Origin: Xylocopa sonorina
Taxonomy: Eukaryota > Arthropoda > Insecta > Hymenoptera > Apidae
Length of the DNA stretch: 64,000 nt
NCBI RefSeq assembly: GCF_050948175.1
Contig: NW_027490115.1
Span: forward strand, 992,001 to 1,056,000
Direction: 5' to 3'
The position numbers and the translations under genes were made by a program. The notes below the pieces were generated by a model. The model was not told the DNA's origin. It saw nothing but the letters and a program-made list of their open reading frames with translations, and did not search any database. Shown one piece after another: positions 27,801 to 39,300 of this stretch. The stretch's first letter is position 1; the number at the start of each line of letters is the position of its first letter.

Positions 27801-30800
27801 ATTTCCTAGCAAGGAAGTGTCGCATTTACATTGTTTTGAAGTGAATACGAGGTATACATAACACTCCACAATGAATATTATATATTATCATGAAACATAG
27901 TAATGTGTAGCGATATCGCGTTTTGAGAAGCATTAGAACTCTAATGCCACGATACGCAGGCATCTGCAAACGCTATTTCCTAGCAAGGAAGTATCGCATT
28001 TACATTCATTTGAAGTATAGACGAGATATACATAACACTGCACAATGAATATTATATCTTATCATGAAACATAGAAATGAGATGCGATATGGCGATTTAA
28101 GAAGCATTAGAACTCTATTGGTTCGATACGTAGACATCTGCAAACGCTACTTCCTAGCAAGGAAGTGAAGCATTTACATTCTTTTGAAAGGAATACGAGG
28201 TATACATGATACTTGGCAACGAATATTATATCTTATCAGGAAACGTAGATATGAGATGCGATATGTCGATTTAAGAAGCATTAGAGCTCTCTTGCTTCGA
28301 TACGTAGACATCTATAAACGCTACTTCCTAGCAAGGAAGTGTAGCATTTACATTCCTTTGAAAGGAATACGAGGTATACATAACACTGCACAATGGATAT
28401 GATATCTTATCATGAAACATATAAATGGGATGCGATATGGCGATTTAAGAAGCATTAGAACTCTATTGCTTCGATACGTAGACATCTGCAAACGCTACTT
28501 CCTCGCAAGCAAGTGTCGCATTTTCTTTCTTTTGAAAGGAATACGAGGCATACATGATACTTCGCAATGAATATTATATCTTATCATGAAACATAGAGAT
28601 GAGATGCGATATGGCGATTTATGAAGCATTAGAATTCTATTGCTTCGATACGTAGACATCTGCAAACGCTATTTCCTAGCAAGGAAGTGTCGCATTTACA
28701 TTCATTTGAAGTGTATGCGAGGTATACATGACACTACGCAATGAATATTATATACTATCATGTAACATAGAAATGAGAAACGATGTCGCGTTTTGAGAAG
28801 CATTAGAGCACTAATGCTACGATACGTATACATCTGCAAACGCTATTTCCTAGCAAGGAAGTGTCGCATTTACATTCTTTTGATGTGAATACGAGGTATA
28901 CATAACACTTCGCTATGAATATTATATCTTATCATGAAACATAGAAATGAGATGCGATATGGCGTTTTAAGAAGCATTAGAACTCTATTGCTTCGATACG
29001 TAGACATATGCAAACGCTATTTCCTAACAAAGAAGTGTCGCATGTACATTCAGTTGAAGTGTATGCGAGGTATACATCGCACTTCGCAATGAATATTATA
29101 TCTTATCATGAAACATAGAAATGAGATGCGATATGGCGATTTATGAAGCATTAGAATTCTATTGCTTCCATACGTAGACATCTGCAAACGCTATTTCCTA
29201 GCAAGGAAGTGTCGCATTTACGTTCATTTGAAGTATAGACGTGATATACATAATACTGCACAATGAATATTATATCCTATCATGAAACACAGAAATGAGA
29301 TGCGATATGGCGATTTAAGAAGCATTAGAACTCTATTGCTTCGATACGTAGACATCTGTAAACGCTATTTCCTAGCAAGCAAGTGTCGCATTTACATTCT
29401 TTTGAGGTGAATATGAGGTATACATAACACAGCACAATGGAAATTATATCTTATCATGAAACATAGAAATGGGATGCGATATCGCGATTTAAGAAGCGTT
29501 AGAACTCTATTGCTTCGATACGTAGACATCTGCAAACGCTATTTCCTAGCAAGGAAGTGTCGCATTTACATTCATTTGGAGTGTATGCGAGGTATACATG
29601 ACACTACGCAATGAATATTATATACTACCATGAAACATAAAATTGGGAAGCGATACCGCGTTTTGAGAAGCATTAGAACTCTAATGCCACGATACGCAGA
29701 CATCTGCAAACGCTATTTCCTAGCAAGAAGTGTCGCATTTACATTCATTTGAAGTGTATGCGAGGTATACATGACACTACGCAATGAGTATTATATACTA
29801 TCATGAAACATAAAAATGAGAAACGACATCGCGATTTCAGAAGCATCAGAATTCTATTGCTTCGATACGTAGACATCTGCAAACGCTATTCCCTAGCAAG
29901 GAAGTGACGCACGTACATTCAGTTGAAGTGTATGCGAGATATACATGGCACTTCGCAAACAATATGATATACTATCATGAAACATAGAAATGAGAAAGGA
30001 TGTCGCGTTTTGTGAAGCATTAGAGCACTAATTCTACGATACGTAGACGTCTACATACGCAATTTCCTAGCAAGGAAGTGTCGCATTTACATTCTTTTGA
30101 AGTGAATGCGAGGTATACATAGCACAGCACAGTGAATATTATATCTTATCATGAAACATAGAAATGAGATGCGATATGGCGATTTAAGAAGCATTAGAAC
30201 TCTCTTGCTTCGACACGTAGACATCTATAAACGCTACTTCCTAGCAAGGAAGTGTAGCATTTGCATTCCTTTGTAAGGAATACGAGGTATACATAACACT
30301 GCACAATGGATATGATATCTTAACATGAAACATAGAAATGAGATGCGATATCGCGATTTAAGAAGCATTAGAATTCTATTGCTTCGATACGTAGACATCT
30401 GCAAACGCTATTCCCTAGCAAGGAAGTGTCGCATTTACATTCTTTTGAAGTGAATACGAGATATACATAACACTGCACATTGAATATTATATCTTATCAT
30501 AAAGCATAGAATTGAGATTCGATATCGCGATTTAAGATGCACCAGAACTCCATTGCTTCGATACGTCGACATCTTCAAACGCTACTTCCTAGCAAGGAAG
30601 TGTTGCATTTACATTCTTTTGAAGTGAATACGAGGTATACGTGACACTTCGCAATGAATATTATATCTTATCATGAAACACAGAAGTGAGATGCTATATC
30701 GCGATTTAAGAAGTATTAAAACTTTATTGCTTCGATTCGGAGACATCTGCAAACGCTATTTCCTAGGAAGGAAGTGTCGGATTTACATTCATTTGAAGTG

Positions 30801-30879
30801 TAGACGAGGTATACATGACACTTCGCAATGAGTATTATATCTTATCATGAAACATAGAAATGAGATGTAATATGGCGAT

Positions 30880-30883
30880 TTAA
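30880..30883. other. TTAA target-site duplication, left
   Basis: TTAA next to the left inverted repeat, paired with 32410-32413. Joining the two flanks at one TTAA restores a normal satellite monomer ('gcgattTAAgaagcatt'). Confidence 0.95.
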
Positions 30884-30941
30884 CACTATTCCTACCGACA
30901 CTTCACGTATACCTATTCCTACCGCGGCTGGTCAAATGACC
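30884..30941 (+). repeat. piggyBac left terminal and subterminal repeats
   Basis: Terminal repeat 30884-30896, a direct second copy of CTATTCCTACCG at 30913-30924, and subterminal GGTCAAATGACC at 30930-30941. The right end (32379-32409) has single copies of the terminal and subterminal motifs, so the ends are asymmetric, as is usual for piggyBac elements. Confidence 0.85.
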
Positions 30942-31044
30942 GGTCTTCCACAACTTATATTTTTCAATATTGAATGCAGACCAATAGCCAGCTTACTAGT
31001 ATAAAAATGTATTTTCTTTTATTCAAGAGTACATAATCTATATT

Positions 31045-32370
31045 TTATTCTTTTTCGTCGCATTTTTTACAAATGGGCTTCTCAACTGTACATTTTCCGC
31101 ATACGTACTTTTTACATATTAGACAGATAATGTTCGTCTTATTATCTTTACAATACCTTATCTGACATGTTTTCCGTTCTCGAGAACCTGTACTTGTACT
31201 TGCGATGAGTATTGGTTGATTTTCTTTGCCGAGCTCTTGTTGGTATTCGATTGCAAGTTCTTCTGCCAATTGAAATAGAAATTCCTGTCTTGTAATTTCT
31301 CCCCCCGTAGTTTCTTTATATAACACCCATGCATTTATCCCGGCTAAATCCAAGATATTAAAAAATACTTGCAAAGTCTATCTGCGAGATTTAGATTTTA
31401 CCGAATAATTTCTGGCCATTTGGTCGGTCACATCTACGCCAAACTTGGTGCTATTTTATAATTGAATTGTCTCCGGTGTTCGGGTGTCATTTTTTTCAAT
31501 TTGTACGGAGTTGTGCATTGAACTGAGAATTAGAACTTTCTTTCTTGGTTTGGCTTTGTAAACTGTCAACATACAATTATTTGAGCGATAGATTTTGGTT
31601 GAAAAAAGTGCCATGTCGTCATTTTTCAGTTTTGCCAGACTTGGTAGCTCTTTTCTATTTGCTCTAATTGTCCCAACAATCGTAGTATTTTTTGCTAAAA
31701 GTTTTGTTGCTAAAGGTAGGCTTGTAAAAAAGTTGTCCGTGGTTATATTTCTTCCGCATCCTACATACGGTTCTGCTAATTTCATAGTAACAAACTCTCC
31801 AAGAGGAACTGAGGGTTCTCTACTTTCACCTTTTCCCAAATAAGGAAAGCCGTTTATTATATATTTGCTACGTACATCGGATGCTAACCAAATTTTTATA
31901 CCAAATTTGTCCGGTTTATTGGGCATGTATTGAGTGAATCTACACCATGCTTTCGTTGGAAACAATTGTTCGTCAATAGTAATATATGGTCCTGGTTTAT
32001 AACAATTTTGACTGTTGTCAATAAACTTGTACCAAACTTCGGAAATCATAGCAAATTTATCGGTTTGTAACCGTTGGCTTCGTTGATCTCTGTCGTCAAA
32101 TCGAATAAATCTCATAATCTCCGTAAAGTCATGTCTACTCATAGTATTTGAGAAAGAAGGCGGGCCCCACTTTTTATTCCATAGAAGTGCTATATCTATA
32201 TTCTTAGCCTCATATGCGCCGCGTGCATACAGAATTGCAAAAAATGCAAATAACTTTGCAGTAGACGGTTCCCATTTATATCCCAACACTCTAAATGCCT
32301 CTACCTCTGTGCATTCACATACCAATGTGCGATTCACATACGTTGAATGTAGGAAATTCCAATTGAAAAT
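31045..32370 (-). pseudogene. piggyBac transposase, 5'-truncated with two in-frame stops
   Basis: Reading right to left, one frame is open from 32370 to the terminal TAA at 31045-31047 except for two nonsense codons: TAA at 31456-31458 and TAG at 31378-31380. The frame is unshifted, so both are point changes. The DDE_Tnp_1_7 catalytic domain is clear. Counting from a GTG at 32337, the motif TIDEQL carries Asp122, TTDNFFTS carries Asp201, and VDVTDQM, just after the first stop, carries the third catalytic Asp (about 302). The second stop falls where the family has the conserved Trp of the 'RRWP' motif. The final 109 residues hold 'VFFNILDLAGINAWVLY' and a Cys-rich C-terminal domain (CQIRYC...CLICKKYVCGKC...CKKC), used by the family to bind the ends. 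There is no ATG at the start and only ~440 codons against the usual 550-600, so the N-terminal region is lost. Not functional. Confidence 0.93.
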
Positions 32371-32409
32371 TTAAAAACGGTCATTTGACCGGTCCTGGTA
32401 GGAATAGTG

Positions 32410-32413
32410 TTAA
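32410..32413. other. TTAA target-site duplication, right
   Basis: Second copy of the duplicated TTAA; the satellite resumes immediately with 'gaagcattagaactctattg'. Confidence 0.95.
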
Positions 32414-35400
32414 GAAGCATTAGAACTCTATTGCTATGATACGTAGACATCTGGAAACGCTATTTCCTAGCATGGAAGTGTCGCATTTACATTCTGTTGA
32501 AGTGAATACGAGGTATACATAACACTCCACAATGAATATTATATCGTATCACGAAACATAGGAATGAAATGCGACATCTCGTTTTAAGTAGCACTAGAGC
32601 TCTATTCTTACGATACGTGGTCATCTGGAAACGCTATCTCCCAGCAAGGAAGTGTCATATTTACATTCTTTTGAAGTGAATACGAGGTATACATGACACT
32701 TCGCAATGAATATTATATCTCATCTCGAAACATAGAAGTGAGATGCGATATCGCGATTTAAGAAGCACTAGAACTCTATTGCTACGTTGCGTAGATATCT
32801 GCAAATGTTATTTCCTAGCAAGGAAGTGTCGCATTTACATTCTTTCGAAGTGAGTGCGAGGTATACATAATATTCCAAAATGAATATTATATCTTATTTG
32901 ACACATAGAAATGAAATACAACATCTCGTTTTAAGAAGCATTAGAACACTATTGCTATGATACGTAGACATCTGCTAACGCTATTTCCTAGCATGGAAGT
33001 GTCGCATTTACATTCTTTTGAAGTGAATACGAGGTATACACGTCATTTCGCAATGGATATTATATCTTATCATGAAACGTAGAAATGAGATGCGACATCT
33101 CGTTTTAAGAAGTATTAGAACTCCATTCTTACGATACGTGGTCATCTGGAAACGCTATTTCCTAGCATGGAAGTGTCGCATTTACATTCTTTTGAAGTGA
33201 ATACGAGGTATACATGACACTTCGCAATGAATATTATATCTTACCATGAAAAATAGAAGTGAGATGCGATATCGCGTTCTAAGAAGCATTAGAATTCTAT
33301 TGCTACGATACGTAGACATCTGCAAAGGCTATTTCCTAGCATGGAAGTGTCGCATTTACATTCTTTTGAAGTGAATACGAGGTATACATGACACTTCGCA
33401 ATGAATATTATATCTTACCATGAAACATAGAAGTGAGATGCGATATCGCGTTCTAAGAAGCATTAGAATTCTATTGCTACGATACGTAGACATCTGCAAA
33501 GGCTATTTCCTAGCATGGAAGGGTCGCATTTACATTCTTTTGAAGTGAATACGAGGTATACGTGACACTTCGCAATGAATTTTAAATCTTATCATGAAAC
33601 AAAGGAATGAGAGTCGATATCGCGTTCTGAGAAGCACTACAACTCTGTTGCTACGATACGTAGACTCCTGGAAACGCTATTCCCTAGCAAGGAAGTGTCG
33701 CATTTACATCCTGTTGAAGTGAATACGAGGTATACATGACACTTCGCAATGAATATTATATCTTATCATGAAACATAGAAATGAGATACGACATCTCGTT
33801 TTAAGAAGAATTAGAACTCTATTGCCACGACACGTAGAACCCTGCAAACGCTATTTCCTAGCAAGGAAGTGTCGCATTTACATTCATTAGAAGTGGATAC
33901 GAGATATACATGACACTTCGCAATGAACATTATATCTTATCATGAAACATGGAAGTGACATGCGATATCGCATGTTTTTAAGAGTCATTAGAACTTTATT
34001 GTTTCGACACGTAGTCATCTGTAAACACTATTTCCTAGCATGGAAGTGTCATATTTACATTCTTTTGAAGTGAGTGCTAGGTATACATAACATTCCACAA
34101 TGAATATTATATCTTATTACGACACATAGAAATGAAATACAACATCTCGTTTTAAGAAGCATTAGAACTCTATTGCTACGATACGTAGACATCTGCAAAC
34201 GCTATTTCCTAGCATGGAAGTGCCGCATTTACATTCTTTTGAAGATAATACGAGGCATACATAATACTTCGCAATGAAAATTATATCTGATCCTGAAACA
34301 TAGAAATGAGATGCGACATCGCGTATTGAGAAGCATTAGAACCCTATTGCTTCGATACGTAGACATATGCAAACTCTACTTCCTGGCAGGGAAGTGTCGC
34401 AATTACATTCTTTTGAAGTGAATACGAAGTATACATGACACTTCATAATGAATATTATATCTTATCATGAAACATAGAAGTGAGATGCGATATTGCGTTT
34501 TAAGAAGCATTGGAATTCTATTGCTACGATACGTAGACATCTGCAAAGGCTATTTCCTAGCATGGAAGGGTCGCATTTACATTCTTTTGAAGTGAATACG
34601 AGGTATACGTGACACTTCGCAACGAATTTTAAATCTTATCATGAAACAAAGGAATGAGATGCGATATCGCGTTCTAAGAAGCACAAGAACTCTGTTGCTA
34701 CGATACGTAGACTCCTGGAAACGCTATTCCCTAGCAAGGAAGTGTCGCATTTACATCCTGTTGAAGTGAATACGAGGTATACATGACACTTCGCAATGAA
34801 CATTATATCTTATCATGAAACATAGAAGTGACATGCGATATCGCCTTTTAAGAGTCATTAGAACTCTATTGTTTCGACACGTAGTCATCTGTAAACGCTA
34901 TTTCCTAGCAAGGAAGTGTCGCTTTTACATTCTTTTGAAGTGAATACGAGGTATACACGTCACTTCGCAATGAATATTATATCTTATCATGAAACATAGA
35001 AATGAGATGCGACATCCCGTTTTAAGAAGTATTAGAACTCTATTCTTACGATACGTGGTCATCTGGAAACGCTATTTCCTAGCATGGAAGTGTCGCATTT
35101 ACATTCTTTTGAAGTGAATACGAGGTATACATGACACTTCGCAATGAATATTATATCTTATCATGAAACATTGAAGTGAGATGCGATATCGCGTTCTAAG
35201 AAGCATTAGAACCCTATTGCTACGATACGTAGACATCTGGAAACGCTATTTCCTAGCATGGAAGTGTCGCATTTACATTCTGTTGAAGTGAATACGAGGT
35301 ATACATAACACTCCACAATGAATATTATATCTTATCACGAAACATAGGAATGAAATGCGACATCTCGTTTTAAGTAGCACTAGAGCTCTATTCTTACGAT

Positions 35401-36342
35401 ACGTGGTCATCTGGAAACGCTATCTCCAAGCAAGGAAGTGTCGCATTTACATTCTTTTGAAGTGAATACGAGGTATACATGATACTTCGCAATGAATATT
35501 ATATCTTATCATGAAACATAGAAGTGAGATGCGATATCGCGTTCTAAGAAGCATTAGAACTATATTGCTACGATACGTAGACATCTGCAGAGGTTATTTC
35601 CTAGCATGGAAGGGTCGTATTTACATTCTTTGGAAGTGAGTACGAGGTATACATAACACTCCATAATGAATATTGTATCTTACCATGAAACATAACAGTG
35701 AGATGCGATATCGCGTTTTAAGCAGTATTAGAACACCATTGCTACGATACGTAGACATCTGCAAACGCTATTTCCTAGCATGGAAATGTCCATTTACTTA
35801 CTTTTGAAGTGAATACGAGGTGCACGTGACATTTCGCAATGAATACTATATCTTATCACGAAACATAGAAATGGAATGCGACATCTCGTTTTAAGATGCA
35901 TTAGATCTCAATTGCTACGATACGTAGATATCTGCAAACGCTATTTCCTAGGAAGGAAGTGTCGAATTTACATTCTTTTGAAGTGAATACGAGGTGCACA
36001 TGACACTTCGCTTGGAATATTACATTTTATCATGAAACATAGGAATGATATGCGACATCTCGTTTTAAGAAGCAGTAGAAGCATTATTATTTCGATACGT
36101 AGACATCTGGAAACGCTATTTCCTAGCAAGGAAGAGTCGCATTTACATTCTTTTGAAGTGAATACGAGGTATACATAACGCTGCACAATGAATATTATAT
36201 CTTATCATGAAAAATAGAAATGAGATGCGACATACCGCTTTAAGAGTCATTAGGACTCTATTGCTTCGATACGTAGACATCTTCCAACGCTATTTCCTAG
36301 CAAGGATGTATCGCATTTACATTCATTTGATGTGTATGCGAG
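32410..36342 (+). repeat. Satellite array, domain 3b
   Basis: About 22 monomers continuing domain 3 after the transposon. Two neighbouring monomers near 33170-33520 are almost identical (174 bp offset, 'gcaaaggctatttcc'). A block near 33530-33740 recurs near 34570-34780 (about 1044 bp, six monomers, marked by 'cgaattttaaatc'). A block near 32490-32640 recurs near 35280-35430 (2787 bp, 16 monomers, marked by 'gtagcactagagctctattc'). None of these repeats carries the transposon. Confidence 0.97.
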
Positions 36343-36352
36343 TTACTTTCTT
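36335..36352. other. Spacer-free satellite inversion junction
   Basis: The plus-oriented monomer runs to 'gatgtgtatgcgag' and within a few bases becomes the minus-oriented 'actttcttgctaggaaatt'. No foreign DNA separates the two arrays, unlike the switches at 5835-7414 and 12701-14873. Confidence 0.9.
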
Positions 36353-39300
36353 GCTAGGAAATTGCATCTGCAGATGTCTACGTATTGTAGCAATTGAATT
36401 CCAATGCTTCTTAAAACGCGATATCACATCTCAGTCCTATGTTTCATGATAAGATGTAATATTCATTGCGAGGTGTCATGTATACCTCGTATTCCTTTCA
36501 AAAGAATGTAAATGCGACACTTCCTTGCTAGGAAATAGCGTTTTGCAGATGTCTACGTTTCGTGGCATTAGGGTTCTAATGCTTCTCAAAACGCGATATC
36601 GCATCTCACTTCTATGTATCATGATAAGGTATAATATTCCTTGCGGATGGTCATGTATAACTCCTATTCACTTCAAATGAATTTAAATGCGACACTTCCT
36701 TGCTAGGTAATAGCGTTTGCAAATGTCTACGTATCGAAGCAATGGAGTTCTATTACTTCTTAAAACGGGATATCGCATCTCATTTCTATGTTTCATGACA
36801 AGATATAATATTCATTGCTCAGTGTCATGTATTCCTCGTATTCACATGTAAAGAATGTAAATGCGACACTTCCTTGCTATGTAATAGCGTTTGCAAATGT
36901 CTACGTATCGAAGCAATAGAGTTCTAAAGCTTCTTAAAACACGATATCGCATCGCATTTCCATGTTTCATGATAAGATATAATATTCATTGCGAAGTGTC
37001 ATGTATACCTCGATTTCACTTCACAAGAATGTAAATGCGACACTTCCATTCTAGGAAATAGCGTTTGCAGATGTACACGTATCGTAGCAATAGAGTTCTA
37101 ATGCTTCTTAAAACGCGATATCGCATCTCACATCTATGTTTCATGATAAGATATAATATTCATTACGAAGTGTTACGTATACCGAGTATTCACTTCAAAA
37201 GTATGTATATGCGACACTTCCATGCTAGGAAATAGGGTTTGCAGATGTCTACGTATCGTAGCAATAGAGTTCTAATGCTACTTAAAACGAGATGTCGCAT
37301 TTCATTTCTATGTTTCGTGATGAGATATAATATTCATTGTGGAGTGTTATGTATACCTCGTATTCACTTCAATGGAATGTAAGTGCGACATTTCCTTGCT
37401 AGGAAATATTGTTTGCAGATGTCTACGTATATTAGCAATAGAATTCTAATGCTTCTCAAAACGCGACATAGCACCTCATTCCAATGTTTGATTATATGAT
37501 ATAATATTCATTGCGAATTGTCATGTATATCTCGTATTCACTTCAAAAGAATGTAAATGCGAAACTTCCATGCTAGGAAATAACATTTGCAGATGTCTAC
37601 GTATCGTTGCAATAGAGTTCTAATGCTTCTTAAAGCGCGATATCGCATCTCACTTCTATGTTTCGTGATAAGATATAATATTCATTGCGAAGTGTCATGT
37701 ATACTTCGTATTCACTTCAAAAGAATGTAAATGCGAAACTCACATGCTAGGAAATATTGTATGCAGATGTCTACGTATCACAGCAATAGAGTACTAATGC
37801 TTCTTAAAACGAGATGTCATATTTCATTTCTATGTTTCGTAATAAGATATAATATTCATTGTGTAATGTTATGTATACCTTGTATTCACTTCAATGGAAT
37901 GTAATTGCGACATTTCCTTGCTAGGAAATATTGTTTGCAGATGTCTACGTCTTTAGCAATAGAGTTCTAATGCTTCTCAAAACGCGATATAGCACCTCAT
38001 TCCTATGTTTCGTAATAAGATATAATATTCATTGCGAAGTGTCATGTATACCTCGTATTCACTTCAAAAGAATGTAAATGCGAAACTCACATGCTAGGAA
38101 ATATTGTATGCAGATGTCTACGTATCACAGCAATAGAGAACTAATGCTTCTTAAAACGAGATGTCATATTCCATTTCTATGTTTCGTAATAAGATATAAT
38201 ATTCATTGTGTAATGTTATGTATACCTCGTATTCACTTCAATGGAATGTAACTGCGACATTTCCTTGCTAGGAAGTATTGTTTGCAGATGTCTACGTATA
38301 TTAGCAATAGAGTACTAATCATTCTTAAAACGAGATGTCGTATTTCATTTCTATGTTTCGTAATAAGATATAATATTCATTGTGTAATGTTATCTATACC
38401 TCGTATTCACTTCAATGGAATGTAAGTGCGACATTTCCTTGCTAGGAAATATTGTTTGTAGATGTCTACGTATATTAGCAATAGAGTTCTAATGCTTCTC
38501 AAAACGCGATATAGCACCTCATTCCTATGTTTCGTAATAAGATATAATATTCATTGTGGAATGTTATGTATACCTCGTATTCACTTCAAAAGAATGTAAA
38601 TGCCACACTTCCATGCTAGGAAATAGCGTTTGCAGATGTCTACGTATCGTAGCAATAGAGTTTTAATGCTACTTAAAACGAGATGTCGCATTTCATTTCT
38701 ATGTTTCGTGATAAGATACAATATTCATTGTGGAGTGTTATGTATACTTCGCATTCACTTCAAAAGAATGTAAATGCGACACTTCCTTGCTAGGAAATAT
38801 TGTTTGCAGATGCCTACGTATCGTAGCAATAGAGTTCTAATGCTTCTTAAAACGCGATATCGCATCTCACTTGTATGTTTCATGATAAGATATAATATTC
38901 ATTGCGAAGTGTTATGTATATCTCGTATTCACTTCAAAAGTATGTAAGTGCGACACTTCCATGCTAGGAAATATCGTTTGCAGATGTCTACGTATCGTAG
39001 CGATAGTGTTTTAATGCTACTTAAAACGAGATGTCGCATTTCATTTCTATGTTTCGTAATAAGATATAATATTCATTGTGGAATGCTATGTATACCTCGT
39101 ATTCACTTCAAAAGAATGTAAATGCGACACTTCCTTGGAAGGAAATATTGTTTGCAGATGTCTACGTATCGTTGCAATAGAATTCTAATGCTTCTTAAAA
39201 CGCGATATCGCATCTCACTACTATGTTTCATGATAAGATATAATATTCATTGCGAAGTGTTATGTATACCTCGTATTATCTTCAAAAGAATGTAAATGCG

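Larger units (their letters stand above)
14874..30883 (+). repeat. Satellite array, domain 3a
   Basis: About 92 plus-oriented monomers. At least two subfamilies are interspersed. One has 'attcttttgaagtgaatacg', 'cactgcacaatgaat' and 'gatatggcgatttaagaagc'. The other has 'attcatttgaagtgtatgcg', 'cactacgcaatgaat', 'tatactatcatg' and 'gcgttttgagaagc'. A block near 21370-21600 recurs near 21892-22120 (522 bp, three monomers, marked by 'atcatataacatag'). A block near 23301-23620 recurs at 27301-27620 (4000 bp, 23 monomers, marked by 'catttaaattcattcg'). The piggyBac insertion at 30884 interrupts it. No genes; the open frames are periodic. Confidence 0.97.
30884..32409 (-). mobile_element. piggyBac-family transposon, degenerate copy
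   Basis: A 1526 bp element bounded by perfect 13 bp terminal inverted repeats, CACTATTCCTACC (30884-30896) and GGTAGGAATAGTG (32397-32409). It is flanked by a duplicated TTAA (30880-30883 and 32410-32413), the signature of piggyBac transposition. The target is the TTAA of a satellite monomer (gatTTAAgaagc). A subterminal inverted pair, GGTCAAATGACC (30930-30941) and GGTCATTTGACC (32379-32390), lies inside the ends. The left end also repeats the terminal motif CTATTCCTACCG at 30886 and 30913. The transposase runs right to left and is broken. The element is shorter than usual for autonomous members (about 2-3 kb) because the 5' part of the transposase gene is missing. Perfect inverted repeats and target duplications mean the copy could still be moved in trans. 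Confidence 0.95.

Noticed and set aside
24175..28402. 100-residue frames in domain 3 (25801-26103, 26167-26481)
   Set aside because: Two monomers that happen to lack stops; no selection signature, and the same peptide appears elsewhere with stops.
31595..31843. 82-codon plus-strand frame inside the piggyBac element
   Set aside because: Antisense shadow of the transposase reading frame.
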